Positions 37,027 to 47,803 of a stretch of DNA of 64,000 bases are shown here, piece after piece. The stretch lies in NCBI GenBank assembly GCA_020747015.1, contig JAGTJM010000004.1:124001-188000 (forward strand), given 5' to 3'. The notes under the pieces were generated by a model, which made no database searches, was not told where the DNA came from, and worked only from the letters and a program-made list of their open reading frames with translations. Made by a program: the position numbers and the translations under genes. The stretch's first letter is position 1. The number at the start of each line of letters is the position of its first letter. The stretch is from Pyrenochaeta sp. MPI-SDFR-AT-0127. Lineage: Eukaryota; Ascomycota; Dothideomycetes; Pleosporales; Cucurbitariaceae.

Positions 37027-39942
37027 ATAATACTTGAAAGGTGTGTTGGCGACGTTTGGGAGACGGAGGCCACGGAGTCGCGATGTGTATACAGAAAACA
37101 CAATAATCCCTCGTGGATTATATCGCTCGGCCCTCGATATCCACATGATGCCCTTTTTATTCTTTTCTTCTATTGAAGACTACAATTGCCCTCATGCTAG
37201 GTTGCTCTTGCGCTTGCGCTTGGCACTCATCGAAGTTATCGCCCTCAACGAACGCACTCCCTTAGGCTATACCTACATGAGAGTCATGGGGTTAAACTAT
37301 TCATTCAGAGCATAAGAAGGCAAGCTGCCTGTCTAAATGAGCTCACACGGCCATTTCCGAATCTGTCAAGATCTCAGATGTGAAATCTGTTCGTAAGACT
37401 CGTCACTCAATCTGCATGCAGCAAGACCTCGCTCCACGAAAGTAGTTGATCAATCACATGATGGATTAACTGTTGGTGACATCTTCATGCGCTAGATCGA
37501 CGCCGTCGCTGATTAACCATCATGACTAGCACGGCCATGTCATGAAAATCACTCTCCACAGACCTAGGAACCAGTTCTTCCATAACCGCTGCTTTGACTG
37601 ATTGGATGACAAACACCAATGGGACAACTCTTAGCATAACTTCACTGTCACATCTCTTGAAGGTTGATGGTCAGTGGCACAGTTTGTTTGCTGCCTTCCC
37701 TATATAAGGATCGTCCATGTCAAACATCATATGACGTCGCTCCGAAACATCGATCTAGTCGCACCGATCAGCAGGCAAGCGACACGAAGATCCCATGTCC
37801 AGAGGGTTAGGGGACTATGGTAGCGATATGAAGAGTTACGAGCAGGCCGCAAGTTGGGCCGAATTCCAGTACATGCACCGCCAGATTTGAGGATAAGAAG
37901 GTTTTCCTAAGATCAATATTGCCTCTTCTGGTCAAAAGGTAGCATGGCATATTCAACGTTTGCGGTGGAAGATCTCGATCTTCCAAGTTTCTGATCTCGG
38001 GCATCATGGCGATCTACTAGATGATAGCACGTATCACGGAAAGCACCAGGGGATGAAACTGTTGATGAGTAACTATACAACATAGCACATGAATCGCACA
38101 AGGGATACCAACAAGCCCTTCAATTTATATTGGTAGACTATCCAGCACTTTTTTAGTCAATACCCCTGCTCTGTTGCTGTGTACGTCCCAACTGGAATAC
38201 CCCCTGAGACGGCGAATCGTGGCTCTGGACATTTTTGGGCTAGTGAAAATGGACTCGGCGCCTCACTCAGCCCAACCAAACTCGACGCCCTATCATTCGC
38301 CTTGTTGCCCGCGGAATGCCCTCAGGCCAATAAGTCACGCGAAGAATTGGGTCGAAACCCAGGCACCGCGCCCGGAGGTCAGCTCCCTTGTCAAACCCGC
38401 GCGATACCTATGTACCAAGTGTAGACTCTTGACGTGGACATCGGGCACAACGGCACGAGCCCCAAGTAACGATCTGGGGAAACGCTCCGTAAAAGGATTC
38501 CACGATCCGCGCGTGTCGAATGGTACAATTGGTGGAGCTGAAGGCAGGGATGTACATCTTCACGAGCAAGGGGAGAGTTCAGCAATTAGCGGCTTGCATT
38601 GGCGCTAACGCAGGAACCCGGCAAGGTAGATTTCTTCAGCTCCGACTGCCATATCGCAGCAACAAAACTATTGAGATGTCCAACTATGGTTGACATCAGA
38701 ACAACAACATCTGTGTTCCAGGGTATGTTCTCATGCGAGAGCTTCCGCCATTCAAAGAGTCCACAAACTGTAGCTGGAGCTATCGAATGCTTACCAATCA
38801 CAAACACTGTAAGAGGTCAACGGCGCAGCCATAGTATCGTGACCGCTACACAGCCCATATAACCTCTATAATGATAGTCGCGGGCGCATAGGGTGTGGGA
38901 CTGTTGATTCTAGCGTGCTTCATGGTGGTGATTTGCAGTGGTGAACGGTTTTGTATGTCATGGCTTTTTCCTTCACTCGCTTACAAAATAGCGCGACATT
39001 ACGATACATTGTCAACACTGTGGGCGCGAGCTCCGAGAAAGAGACCAGATGCCATCGACAAGTATACCAATGGCTAGCAAAGACGTGGCCCAAGAAGAAG
39101 CTCAAGTAGGGGGTAAAGGAAACAAAGTCTAGGTGCTTCGCTGCGCAACGGACACTTGACTACCACATGTCAGAAGCACCAGAGACGCGCTGAAAGATAG
39201 GACGCGGGCGAAAAGGGCCCAGGCATAGCCCGAATCCGTGCACTGGTCTCCCTAAAACTGCAGAATGGTGCCTGTCCGATACCTTGACTCGCTTCACCTT
39301 TGCTTGTTGTGGAAGCTTTCTCAAGCCCACAAGGCTTAAGTGGTGCTCCTAGACCAAGCCACAATATTCAGGGGCCTTTCCCGTCCAGACTTCAGCTCCG
39401 TCAATCTCCACGAACGTACGGGCCTATTCTAGGCCTCGATGCTTTTGCTGGGTATTTTTGGCTGGCCTGACAATGTTAACCCAGTTTTTAGCGTGCCAAA
39501 CTCGTCATCCCAAGCACTCGTGGGCTGGAAGGCTTGTCACAGCTCGCTTATCTACCTCCACCATGCACGACCGCCCGCAATCGCCTCCCTGCAACGATCC
39601 ATAATGCTGCATCTGGCAATACCAAGAGTGTGGCTTCCACACGGCAGGAGTAGGCTCATCACGGTAGATTCTCATGCCGTCAATGCGCAGAATAGTTTGT
39701 TGCCGTTCCGAGGGCGGAGGCACTTCGCCCAAGCGCCTTGTCATATACTCTGGCGTCTCTGGTTTGCATTGAGATCTGCTCTCTCCACCAGACGCCGCTC
39801 TCTTGTCAATCGTTCATCCTGCGTGCTTGTCCCAGTCTCTTTCTGGTGCCATCATTCTTTCTGGCCCGGACACCTACACTCGTTGTTCTCGCACCCAAGT
39901 AATACAAGTAATACACTAATTTGACTGCTCTACAAGCCGAGC
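37027..39942. other. Long gene-poor region
   Basis: About 2.9 kb has no defensible gene. It includes a good TATA-like CTATATAAGG at about 37700-37709 with no coding frame downstream. The final 600 bases should contain the promoter of the chitin-binding gene; its C/T-rich leader lies at about 39770-39940. Confidence 0.5.
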
Positions 39943-42900
39943 ATGCGTACAGCCTTTCTTTGGGCCCTGACGGCCCTCACAGCTGTGTCTGCCCAGCAAA
40001 TAAGCACGACTGCTAGATGTGGTGGAAGTACCGGCCTCACCTGTGCGGGTTCCTCGTTCGGATCATGCTGTAGCCAGTTGAGTCTATCCTAGATCAAACC
40101 TCCTGCCTTTGGACACATACTGATGTTGAACAGGTACGGATATTGCGGATCAACATCGGCGTACTGCGGCGCGGGTTGTCAATCTGGCTTTGGTACCTGT
40201 ACCACAGGCTCCACGATATCTGATGATGGCTCTTGCGGTGGTACCAAGGGCTATACTTGCATAGGGTCGTCGTTCGGTTCATGTTGCTCTCAATATGGAT
40301 ATTGTGGTAGCACCTCAGCATATTGCGGAACTGGCTGCAATTCAGCTTTTGGTACTTGCACAGGCTCTGCATCATCTTCCGCTCGCTCCTCGACTCTCCG
40401 AACGAGCACTCGAGCATCCTCCACTGCTCGTTCATCGTCTACAGTGCGCTCTTCGTCTACTGCTCGGTCTTCGTCTACTGTTCGGTCTTCATCCACTGCT
40501 CGGTCTTCATCCACTGCTCGGTCTTCATCCACTGCTCGGTCTTCATCTACTGCTCGGTCTTCGTCCACTGCTCGGTCTTCATCTACCGTTCGATCTTCTA
40601 CTACTGCTCGGTCTTCATCCACAGTGCGCTCTTCATCCACCATTCGAACTTCATCTACCGCTCGGTCTTCATCCACTGTGCGATCTTCGTCTTCGGTCCG
40701 TTCATCGTCTACCATAGGCTCAAGTACTCGTTCTTCATCTTCAACTGCTGTTTCCTCAACTTCAACTTCAAGCACTCAGCCTTCTTCATCTGCTGCCTCC
40801 TCCAGTGTCGCCTCAAGCACCAGCTCGCTTTCCTCGTCTGCGCCTGCTCCTTCGTCCACTGCCCCAGTCTCTGTGGATGGCGCATGCGGTGCCACAGGAT
40901 CGGGTCAAACCTGTCTTGGTTCCATTTTTGGTGACTGTTGCTCGGAGTACGGATACTGTGGATCTGAACCAATCTATTGCGGGCCTGGATGTCAGACAGG
41001 ATTTGGAAACTGTAATAGCGCGTCTTCGTCTATTCAATCCTCGTCTGCTTCTTCAACTCCAGCTCAAACGACAAGCACTGCATCTTCGACTGCTGGTACC
41101 TCGACTGCTTCCTCAACGGTTCAATCGTCGTCTGCATCTTCGACTGTTCCATCACCTTCAGCTTCGCCCTCTGCCCCAGTCTCTGCGGATGGCGCATGCG
41201 GTGCCACAGGATCGGGTCAAACCTGTCTTGGTTCAATTTTTGGTGATTGCTGCTCGGAGTACGGATACTGTGGTTCCACAGAAATCTATTGCGCCACTGG
41301 ATGTCAGACAGGATTTGGAAACTGTAATAGCGCGTCTTCGTCTATTCAATCCTCGTCTGCTTCTTCAACTCCAGCTCAAACGATAAGCACTGCATCTTCG
41401 ACTGCTGATACATCGACTGCTTCCTCGACTGTTCAACCCTCGTCTGCTTCTTCAACTCCTGCCCAAACGATAAGCGCTGCATCTTCGACTGCTTCCTCAA
41501 CAGTTCAATCATCGTCTGCATCTTCGACTGTTCCATCACCTTCAGCTTCGCCCTCTGCCCCAGTCTCTGCGGATGGCGCATGCGGTGCCACAGGATCGGG
41601 TCAAACCTGTCTTGGTTCCATTTTTGGTGACTGTTGCTCGGAGTACGGATACTGTGGATCTGAACCAATCTATTGCGGGCCTGGATGCCAGGCGGCATTC
41701 GGAAACTGTGACAGCACGTCTTCGTCTATTCAATCCTCGTCTGCATCTTCGACTGTTCCATCAACTTCAGCTTCGTTCTCGACACCTGCTGCCTCGTCCT
41801 CGTCATCCTCTATTTCTGTGAGCTCTTCAAGTGTGGCCTCATCTTCCAGTGCTGCAAGTTCATCATCCGATCCCCTCTCCACTCTTGTAAGCTCTTCAAG
41901 CGTGGCCTCGTCTTCCAGCGTTGCAAGCTCATCCTCGGCTGCTTCATCGTCAGCTAGCTCCCCGGTAGTATCTTCTACCGCTGGCCTGAGCTCTACATCT
42001 TCTGCGTCTTCATCCAGTGTAGGAGCCTCGTCTGCCGTATCTGCTTCCAGTGATTCTTCTACCGTCTCTGCATTCCCCTCCACATCGAGTGCCGTATCGT
42101 CAACGCCAGCAGGCTCATCTACTGCTTCATCCTCGGCGCAACTTAGCTCTTCTAGCTCAGATGCTTCCACTCCAACACCAAGTGCCGTGCCCTCGAACTT
42201 CTGTTTGCGAGTTCTCAATACAGGCGTGAGTGCCTCTGCTTATGTCCTGAAGTATGCTGGCAACAACCAAGACTACGCTCTACGGAGTCCTACCGGCTCT
42301 GGCACGACCGCCCTGTTCTCTCTGGACGCCCAAGGCCATATCCTTGTCACGTCGTCTAACCCTGATTATACCAATGCTCTCACAGTTTCTGGCACTGGCT
42401 CGAACCGCAACTTCCGACCCCAGTCAAACTCCCAGTCAAGCTCATACGCAATCCCAGTCTGCACGGTCAGAACTGATGTTCCAGGATATGTCGGCCGACA
42501 AGTTCTGAGGTGTAGCGCGACAGTTGGCACAACTGCTTATACAGGGTTTCGTAGCTATAGAGCCAATTCCGCCGCTACTCCTGAAATCGTCGGAACCTCG
42601 GACCTCACTACCGCTACGTCGCTCAGCTACGTTGTGGAGTTGGGTCTCTTCACTGGTGCTGAGTGCTCCTCTTCAACTCTTCCTTCCATCAGCTCGAGCT
42701 CGTCGGTTGTCTCATCTAGCATTAGCGAATCGTCTTCGTCTAGTGTTGACAGCTCATCATCTGTCGCTTCATCAACGCAAGTCAGCTCCTCTGTCAGTTC
42801 ATCGGCGCCTGCAACCTCGTCATCAGCTGTTTCTTCAACGGAACCTAGTCTTTCGGCTTTAGCATTATCAACACCTGTAAGCTCATCGTCTGCCATTTCC

Positions 42901-44439
42901 TCATCAGACGTCAGCCCGTCGACGGTGTTGTCCACCACAAGTGCGCCAGCCACACAGCCGTCTTCTTCGTCCTCTAGCCTCCTGAGCTCATCGCAGGTGT
43001 CATCTCCCAGCGCATCGATTTCGCAATCGTCTTCCACCGCATCGGCGTCTCAATCCGCTTCTAGCGAAAGTATCTCTTCTTCGGTCATCTCTAGCTCTTC
43101 CGATGTGGTATCGTCTTCCTTTGCATCTTCTAGCTCATCAGCTGTACCTTCAAGCACTTCCTCGGCTGTACCATTGTCTTCTACACCCATACCAACAACC
43201 TTTTCTACTCTAGTATCATCGAGTTCATCTTCAGCTGCCGCTTCGAGTTCATCTGCGCCAGCTTGCTTCTCTGCCCTGGCCAACTATGTTACAAACCCCG
43301 GATTTGACATTTCAACATCAGGATCATATGTACTTCCATGGTCGTGGTCACAAGTAGGAAACGGTTACAGTACCAGCATGTCAACGGCTACGTCGAACTT
43401 TGGTCGTGGAAATCCAGCCAGTCGCGCATTCGTCGGCTACGCGGCCTCGGCAGCAGATTCTACGCTCACTCTCAAGCAACAGGGTATCTCTATTCCTGAA
43501 GGTGCAACCATCGACGTCAGCGCTTGGGTTAGACCTGCTCGCGCCGCAAACAGCCCCAATTCTCCATTCTCAATCACGTTGAAATTTGACGAACAAACAG
43601 TGTATACATTCAACCCTACAGCCACTCAGACTACCTGGATGTCCATTGGAAATTCAGCTTCCTCGCAGATTACTGTTCAGGGAACGGGTCCTCACAGTAT
43701 CTCTCTTGAGGTTCGCAGCAAAGGCACTCCTGGCTATGTCTTTTATGCCGATGATTTCATCATCGATGTTGTCACTGGTCCAAACGGCGCCCCTGTTTGT
43801 GCCGCAACCGCGCCAACACCAACACCGACTCCTACACCGACGCCGACTCCTACTCCTACTCCCACATCGACTTTGTCCTGCTTTGCCGCTCCAACCAATT
43901 ATCTCACCAATGCTGGCCTTGAAACAGCCGGATCATCCTCCGACAAAGCACAATCATGGACTGAGAACCCAGATTCGTATTGGTCAAATACAAATACTGG
44001 TGTCTTCTCGCTCCTCGGTCGTTCGGGTGCAACGACCCGTCTATACCGAGGTCGCACAAGCACATCCACAGCTGCACTCACTAACACAGCGGACGTTACC
44101 CTCGCCCAGAGTAGCATCACGGTGCCCGTCGGCACCGTGATTAACCTCAGTGCTTGGATCAAACCAATCCGCAATGAACACACTTCCGCGAACACGTTCA
44201 GCATTTCCTTGAAGTTTGATAGTACAACACTTGCCACATGGCAGCCTAGCGCGGCCGAGAAGAACATCTGGAAGCAACTCAGCAACGCAGCTCCTTATAC
44301 AGTCACGTCGTCAGGTACTCATACTGTTACCCTTACGGTCAGCAGCAAGGGTGTTCGGGATGCGGACATTTTCTACGCTGATGATTTCGCACTGACGGCT
44401 GTATCTGGTCCCAATGGCCAAGCCCTCTGCAGTAGTTAG
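39943..44439 (+). CDS. Secreted multi-CBM18 chitin-binding protein with Ser-rich linkers and two C-terminal beta-sandwich repeats
   Basis: Two exons, 39943-40076 and 40134-44439, with a 57-nt intron (GTTGAG...AACAG) inside the first CBM18 give 1479 residues. The signal peptide is MRTAFLWALTALTAVSA. Five hevein-type CBM18 domains follow. Numbers 1-2 lie within about residues 26-108. Numbers 3-5 start near 293, 397 and 525. Each has the CCS-x-YG-x-CG core and eight-cysteine spacing. Between numbers 2 and 3 lies an 18-nt minisatellite encoding SSSTAR-like hexapeptides. A central domain (about 734-889, starting FCLRVLNTG) is unrecognised and cysteine-poor. Two homologous C-terminal modules (about 1089-1267 and 1294-1479) resemble CBM4/9-type jelly rolls (NPGF, SAWVRP, YADDF) and are separated by a PTPTPT linker. 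No catalytic domain or GPI signal is visible. A role in cell-wall chitin binding or shielding is inference. Confidence 0.9.
40417..40722 (+). repeat. 18-nt coding minisatellite, about 17 units
   Basis: Tandem 18-nt units resembling TCATCCACTGCTCGGTCT encode a Ser/Thr/Ala/Arg hexapeptide. The unit length keeps frame, so copy-number change alters linker length without breaking the protein. Several adjacent units are identical, which suggests recent expansion. Confidence 0.85.
40876..41715 (+). repeat. Near-identical CBM18 plus linker duplications
   Basis: Three CBM18-encoding segments (40876-41019, 41188-41331, 41572-41715) and parts of their linkers are almost identical at the nucleotide level, including synonymous sites. 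This points to recent internal duplication or gene conversion within the gene rather than ancient domain repeats. Copies 3 and 5 share the SEPIYCGPGC variant, while copy 4 has STEIYCATGC. Confidence 0.85.
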
Positions 44440-46228
44440 ATGATGGTGGGGGGATAGTATGGAGTGCTCTGTAGCGGAGGATGGGTAATTTTAGAAAAGC
44501 TCGAGTAAGCTTATCACCACGCATTTTTCTAGAGTATACATACTGTTTATTTACCGTCCTTTGCACAAAGATTTAATTATAGCGTGTATGCTTACTCGAA
44601 TGCTTCTCCTTTATTATGTGATCTTTTGTTGTGGAGTGATATCGATGATTTTAGTTTGTGCCAGTGTCGTACTCTGGTTTTATCACATTCATGAATTCGC
44701 TGCCAATTCACAGTAGGTATGTTCTCGTTACTTGGTATGTTTATCGCGTCTTATGGCATGACTGCTGAATGCGACTCTTAGCCGCAAGCAGAGTTATGCA
44801 GATCGATGAAAGGCATGTCAAGAGCAAAATCCTGCAGCATCATCAAACAGGTAATGAAATAGTCACGCAGGCATGGCTTTGTTAACAACTATGCAGATCA
44901 TTCCAGAAAAAGCTATATAACCGCGTTTTACTCACGTGCTTCCATTCCCTTAGGAGTCGTTTAACAGCATTAATTTTACAGCTCGCCATGAAAGCTCAAC
45001 GCACAAACGACAAGGAGCTCATGGACGCTTCGCATGTCTAGCTTTACATATACACTATGCAACATGTTTCAAAAGCTTACATGTCACGACGAAGCCGGGC
45101 GACACCCCAGGTCAAGTAACGACGATGCAAGCAGATCCCAAGAATGCCCACTTACACTTTATGTGGCACTTTACGCATGCCAATCCCAACAAACCAAGTG
45201 TTTTATTCTAGTACCGACACCCGTATCCCTGAAGTGAATTGTTCTCAACGATACGATGGTATGAACCAATGCGAGGCAAAGGCACTCTACTGAGCACATG
45301 TAAAGTCTCGGATGGTGATCGAATGATCCAAGACTACAGTGCATCGTTTCATTCCCAAGGCGATTTCTCTTGACTCACTGAGCCTGAGAACATGTTCACT
45401 CTGGACAGTAGTGACAATTAGCGCATTACAAAACAACTGAGACAAAATGAGAAGGCAAAGGTGTAACTGGCAAAGCCAGTGAGCACTTGTCCATCGCCGG
45501 AATAGTAACAGCTCTTTCGACCGCTGTGGATGGCAACCAAAACGATATTGAGCGCATACATATCCCCCTGGGTAAGTGCACAATCTAAGCATGTTTCCGT
45601 GGTTCCATGGTTGAAGCTATGATGATTTTGGGCTCGAATGAGATGTACCCCCTTTTTTTTCTACCTTGGCAAACAATTTCCGTAAATAGTGAATCAAAAC
45701 CAGATTCATCGGAGGGTGACGGTTGTGAAAGCATCTTTCCATTTCTTTTAATTGGCTATGGAATCAACTGCTTCGCACTCGGCATTTGATCCAGTCCCAT
45801 GTCCTCTGCCTCTAGCTACTAACCGTCTTTTCGTGGTCCTAGCTTATATACACTGCATGTAGCTCGAAATGCACGACCACCGCGTGGAATTCACATTGGT
45901 GCATTTTGAACAGATACCTGTACTTCCCTCAGCCATTTAAGTGGTTCGAGAGCCTCAACTCAGGTAACCAATGAATAGTCGCTGGCCTGTCTCTCTAAAA
46001 AGCCGGACCATTTTTCCTGGTCTGCAGCATCCGAATACGTCACCAGGCTTGGGATTTTCTGCGGGTATACAGACTTGATCTGTCGCTAGCGCTCGCGAGA
46101 ATGAAGTTCGCCTTGTGCAGTTCGCAGGCTATCTGCGACCCCTCAAAGAAGACCCTCATATGCGAGGCACCTATTCATGCAATTAGCAATGAGCGTCATA
46201 ATTACGAAAAACGAGGCGAGAAGCACGG
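44440..46228. other. Gene-poor intergenic region
   Basis: About 1.8 kb has no convincing gene, RNA or repeat. It is somewhat AT-richer than its neighbours just after the chitin-binding gene. Confidence 0.5.
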
Positions 46229-46900
46229 CTAGTCAATTCTGTGCTTACAATTCGAGAAAAGGACTTCAACCTCATCTGGAATATTCTTCGTGCCGGTATG
46301 GACTGGACGGAGCATATTTGAAGAGATGCAGGAATCTGACCTGTCCCCTGAAGTGTGAGATACTGGGTGTGCTTCGAGTAGTCGCTCTGATGTTGCAATG
46401 ATATTGTTCGCCATACCCCGGATGAGGAAGCTCCAGTTCGAGAAAACCGAGTATGAATATCCATCCGCCTGGATTGACTGCATAATCCGTTCAAGTTGCC
46501 ACTTCTCCATTGGCCAAGATCGAAAGTAACAGTAGGACTGCCGCAATTCTGGTTGATCTGCTGCCCTGAAATTTAGCATATGCTGCAGTTCTCCATCTGA
46601 TACCAACAATGGTGCTGTCACCCATCTGTGAGATAATGCTACTGCATCGGAGCTGTCTGACTCTTGCGGTAAAAAGGGCGCAAAGCGTTCTGCGGTAATG
46701 TATTGAACTATTGCATAATCTCGGAGATGGTACCGGGCGTTAGTGAGTATATAGCGTCTAAGCTTCCTTACTAGACTTGTTGAATTCGTAGTGACTGAAT
46801 CCGATGGGCTTCTTCTGTGGCAATAGGATAGCGAGGGTCGAAAAGGCGGTTCCGCTAGACTCAGGCGACGGCGACTACGCGCACTCGCTACTGCTGCCAT
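46229..46900 (-). CDS. Hypothetical protein, 223 residues
   Basis: A single minus-strand frame starts from an ATG (MAAVASARSRRRLSLAEPP). Residues 1-45 are Arg/Ser-rich. Residues 45-165 look like a folded domain with many aromatics (SYCYFRSWPMEKWQLERIM). The last 50 residues change character (Ser/Cys-rich, low hydrophobicity) and may be read-through of an unrecognised intron; a GTCAGA donor-like site occurs there. I do not recognise the family. There is no signal peptide or membrane helix. It is the last gene before the tRNA locus. Confidence 0.45.
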   Translation of the reverse strand: MAAVASARSRRRLSLAEPPFRPSLSYCHRRSPSDSVTTNSTSLVRKLRRYILTNARYHLRDYAIVQYITAERFAPFLPQESDSSDAVALSHRWVTAPLLVSDGELQHMLNFRAADQPELRQSYCYFRSWPMEKWQLERIMQSIQADGYSYSVFSNWSFLIRGMANNIIATSERLLEAHPVSHTSGDRSDSCISSNMLRPVHTGTKNIPDEVEVLFSNCKHRID

Positions 46901-47147
46901 AGTACAGCTCGTCTAGTTGTCTATTTGATGATCTCATACAAACTGTAGCATATCTCACCACTACTGCTGTGATGGGGCAACGCGAAAAGGCCCACCCACG
47001 CAAGGTTGGGTCCGCTTGTAGTGTGGATTCCAATACGGATGTTCTGGGTTAGCGTTTTTGGTTCTCAGCCAGCGGGTGTACGTGCCCCCGCCCCACTCTA
47101 ACTCACCGTTAGATCAGACCCAAATTTCACGCCTGTCGGCCTTCCTT
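46901..47147. other. Spacer upstream of the tRNA locus
   Basis: No gene was recognised. The spacer lies between the divergent hypothetical gene and the repeat-flanked tRNA-Leu locus. Confidence 0.5.
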
Positions 47148-47209
47148 GTATCTGCAAACTCATGAATCATATACTATACTGCCTCTCAATTTTCCATAAC
47201 ATCTACCAG
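47148..47209 (+). repeat. Intron-like unit A abutting the tRNA 5' end
   Basis: This 62-nt unit starts GTATCT, has a branch-like CATAAC and ends CCAG exactly where the tRNA begins. It resembles the 53-nt insertion inside the tRNA (47226-47278). Shared blocks in the same order are ACTCATG, TCTCA, TAACATCT and CCAG. The two appear to be diverged copies. Confidence 0.5.
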
Positions 47210-47371
47210 GCAAGATGGCCGAGTGGTAAGTCTCTACTCATGTACCACCGCGTCTCACCTTCCCTAACATCTTCCCAGGTTATGGCGTGTGACTCAAGCG
47301 CAAGCTTGCCTCCAAAAGAGGCCGCATTCTCATGGGCTTTGCCCGCGGGGGTTCGAATCCCCCTCTTGTCA
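47209..47371 (+). tRNA. tRNA-Leu(CAA), with anticodon-loop intron and extra 53-nt D-loop insertion
   Basis: The acceptor stem is GGCAAGA (47209-47215) with TCTTGTC (47364-47370), seven pairs including one G-U, and discriminator A at 47371, as expected for Leu. The T-arm GGGGG-TTCGAAT-CCCCC (47347-47363) is perfect. A long variable arm with GGGC/GCCC is present, giving a class II tRNA. The anticodon CAA is at 47295-47297, followed by G and an intron of about 28 nt (47299-47326) containing a GCCTC/GAGGC hairpin. The anticodon-stem pairing is imperfect. A 53-nt insert (47226-47278) splits the D-loop right after the A box TGGCCGAGTGG. Its removal restores GCC-GAGTGGTTAT-GGC, a normal D-arm. A T-run terminator follows. 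The gene may be a pseudogene or need an unusual processing step. Confidence 0.8.
47226..47278 (+). other. Spliceosomal-intron-like insertion in the tRNA D-loop
   Basis: The insertion is 53 nt with donor GTAAGT, branch site CTAAC (47259-47263) and acceptor CCCAG. The length and signals match ordinary protein-gene introns in this window (mostly 49-99 nt). Excision is exact for the tRNA. Polymerase III transcripts are not known substrates for the spliceosome, so function is unproven. Confidence 0.6.
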
Positions 47372-47505
47372 AAATCTTTTTTTCTTTTTAGACTTGACTT
47401 CTATAAGAACAAATAGACGTGTGTTCCCCTCCTGTCAATTTTTTTTTCTTTTTTTGGACTTGACGACTGTAACAAGGAATAGACTTATATTCCCCTTGTC
47501 TTATA
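47356..47505 (+). repeat. Decaying tandem copies of the tRNA 3' end and terminator
   Basis: Downstream of the tRNA, the block ending the T-arm and acceptor (TCCCCCTCTTGTC), the T-run and a GACTTGAC motif recur. Copy 1 is about 47356-47423. Copy 2 is about 47424-47488 (TTCCCCTCCTGTC, T-run, GGACTTGAC). A short third copy (TTCCCCTTGTC) is near 47491-47501. The repeats suggest local slippage or tandem duplication of the tRNA flank. Confidence 0.6.
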
Positions 47506-47803
47506 ATCTATACTATTCTTTTGCTATATTTACTTCCTAGGATCTTAATGCACTGCAGGCTATTGTTAAGGGTAAGTAGTTCATGATATAGACATTATTT
47601 CACTCAGAAATAAATACGACGCTAGCTGGATAGGAAAGTTAGTCAGTTTTGGCCGACTTCTAGCGCAGGACAAGCACGCTACCGTGACCTATGACGAAGA
47701 TTGCCGAGACACCCTCCAGAAGGCTGCGACGCAGGAAGCCGACTGCCGGGGCTTATAAGGCCATGAGAACATCCTGTCTGGGCTGTATTGGGCTCACAGT
47801 ATA
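47506..47803. other. Spacer between tRNA locus and TDT transporter
   Basis: AT-rich at first, then a putative promoter for the transporter. No other feature was recognised. Confidence 0.45.

Noticed and set aside
40290..40775. Antisense open frame of Asp/Glu/Arg repeats across the minisatellite
   Set aside because: It is the complement of the sense 18-nt repeat and is open only because of repeat composition. The sense frame carries a signal peptide and CBM18 domains.
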